A stretch of DNA of 41,387 nt, from the NCBI GenBank assembly GCA_047605865.1, contig JASGFC010000013.1, positions 1 through 41,387 of the forward strand, read 5' to 3'. Source of the stretch: JASGDC01 sp047605865 (lineage in GTDB: Bacteria > Actinomycetota > Actinomycetes > Actinomycetales > Micrococcaceae). The notes beneath the pieces are model-generated. The model was given only the letters and a program-made list of their open reading frames with translations. It did not search any database and was not told the origin of the DNA. Positions within the stretch are counted from its first letter, which is position 1, and every line of letters begins with the position of its first letter. Shown in pieces: positions 40,006-41,387 of this stretch. Position numbers and translations under genes: made by a program.

Positions 40006-40469
40006 TGAGTGAGCTAACTCAAACTGTTATTCCAAACCCTAGGACTCCTGAGCGTTATCAACGCACAAAATCTACACAGGGCAATAGTCAAAAATATGCC
40101 TGGCTCTTTATGCGTGCCTCTGGTGTTGTTCTTGTTGTCATGATTTTTACACATATCTTTTCCAACTTAATGCTCGGCGATGGTATTCACGCCATTGACT
40201 TTGGTTTTGTTGCAGGTAAATGGGCTAATCCTTTCTGGCAATGGTGGGATCTTATTATGCTATGGCTAGCAATGCTTCATGGCACAAATGGTGTTACTAC
40301 TGTTATCAATGACTACGTCACGAAACCTGGCGCAAACAAGGCTTTCAAGATGGTTCTTCATATTGCAGCAGCTGCAATTATCATTCTTGGAACACTTGTT
40401 ATTTTTACTTTCGATCCATGTCCAAAGAATGCAGACCCAGCGCTCTTAGCGTCATTCTGCACCAAATAA
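40005..40469 (+). CDS. sdhD: Succinate dehydrogenase membrane anchor subunit
   Basis: 154 aa. A hydrophilic N-terminus of about 35 residues is followed by three helices. YAWLFMRASGVVLVVMIFTHIF is the SdhD core with its histidine; MLHGTNGVTTVINDY is the second conserved block, with histidine and tyrosine near the heme and quinone site. Order sdhC-sdhD-sdhA with separate C and D anchors is the actinobacterial type B-like arrangement that lacks fusion of the anchors. sdhA follows after 19 nt. Confidence 0.93.
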   Translation: MSELTQTVIPNPRTPERYQRTKSTQGNSQKYAWLFMRASGVVLVVMIFTHIFSNLMLGDGIHAIDFGFVAGKWANPFWQWWDLIMLWLAMLHGTNGVTTVINDYVTKPGANKAFKMVLHIAAAAIIILGTLVIFTFDPCPKNADPALLASFCTK

Positions 40470-40488
40470 GAAGGGCACATTTAACTTC

Positions 40489-41387
40489 ATGCAAACTCAC
40501 GAATATGATGTTGTTATCGTAGGAGCTGGTGGCGCAGGTATGCGCGCAGCAATTGAATCCAGCCAACGCGCAAAAACAGCTGTACTTACCAAGCTCTACC
40601 CTACTCGTTCACACACTGGTGCTGCTCAAGGTGGCATGTGTGCCGCCCTTGCCAACGTAGAAGAAGACAACTGGGAATGGCACACCTTTGACACTATTAA
40701 AGGTGGCGACTACCTTGTTGATCAAGATGCAGCAGAAGTTATGGCAAAAGAAGCCATCCAAGCTGTTATTGACTTAGAACATATGGGACTTCCTTTTAAC
40801 CGTACCCAAGAGGGCATGATAGACCAGCGTCGTTTCGGTGGGCATACTCGTGACCACGGTAAAGCACCAGTTCGCCGCGCTTGTTACGCAGCAGACCGTA
40901 CTGGGCATATGATTCTCCAGACCTTGTACCAGAACTGTGTCAAACTTGGTGTTGATTTCCACAACGAATTTTATGTACTTGACCTCCTCCTGAACGAAGG
41001 TCAATGTGCTGGAGTGGTAGCTTTTGAGCTCGCTACTGGTGAGATACACGTTTTCAGAGCAAAGTCTGTCATTCTAGCTTCTGGTGGTGCAGGTAAAATT
41101 TTCAAAACTACCTCTAACGCCCACACTCTAACTGGTGATGGAATGGGTATTGCTTTCCGCAATGGCTTACCACTAGAAGATATGGAGTTCTTCCAATTCC
41201 ATCCAACTGGTCTTGCAGGTCTTGGTATTTTACTTTCCGAAGCAGCACGTGGTGAAGGCGCAATTCTGCGTAACTCCGATGGTGAACGCTTCATGGAACG
41301 TTATGCCCCAACCATTAAAGACCTTGCTCCTCGTGATATGGTTGCTCGTGCAATGGCTCAAGAAGTTCGAGAAGGTCGCGGCTGTGG
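40489..41387 (+). CDS. sdhA: Succinate dehydrogenase flavoprotein subunit, 5' part
   Basis: 299 complete codons from ATG 40489 to the window edge with no stop; a full SdhA is about 580-590 aa. The N-terminal YDVVIVGAGGAGMRAAIES binds FAD. TRSHTGAAQGGMCAAL contains H42, the expected covalent FAD attachment site. FGGHTRDHGKAPVRRACYAADRTGH, SGGAGKIF, FFQFHPTGLAG and LLSEAARGEGAIL are SDH catalytic-domain blocks. It oxidises succinate to fumarate. A weak GAAGGG is 13 nt before the ATG. sdhB is expected just beyond the window. Confidence 0.95.
   Translation, partial: MQTHEYDVVIVGAGGAGMRAAIESSQRAKTAVLTKLYPTRSHTGAAQGGMCAALANVEEDNWEWHTFDTIKGGDYLVDQDAAEVMAKEAIQAVIDLEHMGLPFNRTQEGMIDQRRFGGHTRDHGKAPVRRACYAADRTGHMILQTLYQNCVKLGVDFHNEFYVLDLLLNEGQCAGVVAFELATGEIHVFRAKSVILASGGAGKIFKTTSNAHTLTGDGMGIAFRNGLPLEDMEFFQFHPTGLAGLGILLSEAARGEGAILRNSDGERFMERYAPTIKDLAPRDMVARAMAQEVREGRGC

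Noticed and set aside
1..41387. CRISPR array, prophage or insertion sequence
   Set aside because: No spaced direct-repeat array, cas gene, transposase, integrase or phage structural gene was seen.

Overview
The window looks like a low-GC actinobacterial chromosome (roughly 40% GC by eye), probably a fermentative or microaerophilic member of the Actinomycetales. The evidence is gene order: enolase - FtsB/DivIC - DUF501 - Ppx, and a block matching M. tuberculosis Rv1080c-Rv1086 (greA, DUF4307, small membrane protein, hemolysin III, short-chain cis-prenyltransferase). There is also a two-anchor succinate dehydrogenase and a galactokinase/uridylyltransferase locus. The species cannot be named from the sequence alone.

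Layout. 1-2.2 kb: class II fumarase and a SLOG/molybdenum-carrier-like protein. 2.2-4.3 kb (minus): cis-prenyltransferase, ROK glucokinase and a lone prepilin peptidase. 4.4-6.2 kb: hemolysin III, a small membrane protein, DUF4307 and GreA; the mycothiol amidase gene mca expected here is missing. 6.2-12.1 kb: galM - AI-2E permease - ilvA (minus), divergent from galTK, where GalT and GalK are one open frame. 12.2-17.3 kb: Bax-inhibitor protein, YidB-like protein, a cation efflux protein divergent from a fluoride-channel pair with a CsoR-type operator between them, an EamA exporter and a cupin.

17.3-20.2 kb is a very AT-rich segment. It carries an unrecognised three-gene ABC export cassette, a possible 35-residue membrane peptide, a coding remnant and a membrane protein whose ribosome-binding site is a run of nine G. 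It abuts a tRNA that has a UAA anticodon but a short class I variable loop. 20.5-25.6 kb holds ndh, ppx, DUF501, ftsB and eno. 25.7-27.0 kb is an amino-acid permease.

27.1-35.7 kb is a compact minus-strand nucleoside uptake and salvage operon: BMP lipoprotein, ABC ATPase, two permeases, cytidine deaminase, thymidine phosphorylase, adenosine deaminase, MazG. A second BMP lipoprotein lies upstream, separated by a Tat-exported Ser/Thr-rich protein whose promoter spacer contains an 11-G run. 38.3-41.4 kb: an M20 amidohydrolase, then divergent sdhC, sdhD and a partial sdhA.

Recurring themes. Many first genes have a TANNNT box exactly 6 nt before the start codon, suggesting leaderless mRNAs. TTG starts with strong Shine-Dalgarno sites are common. 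Homopolymer runs (A9, G9, G11 on the coding strands) sit at positions where slippage would switch genes encoding membrane or exported proteins.
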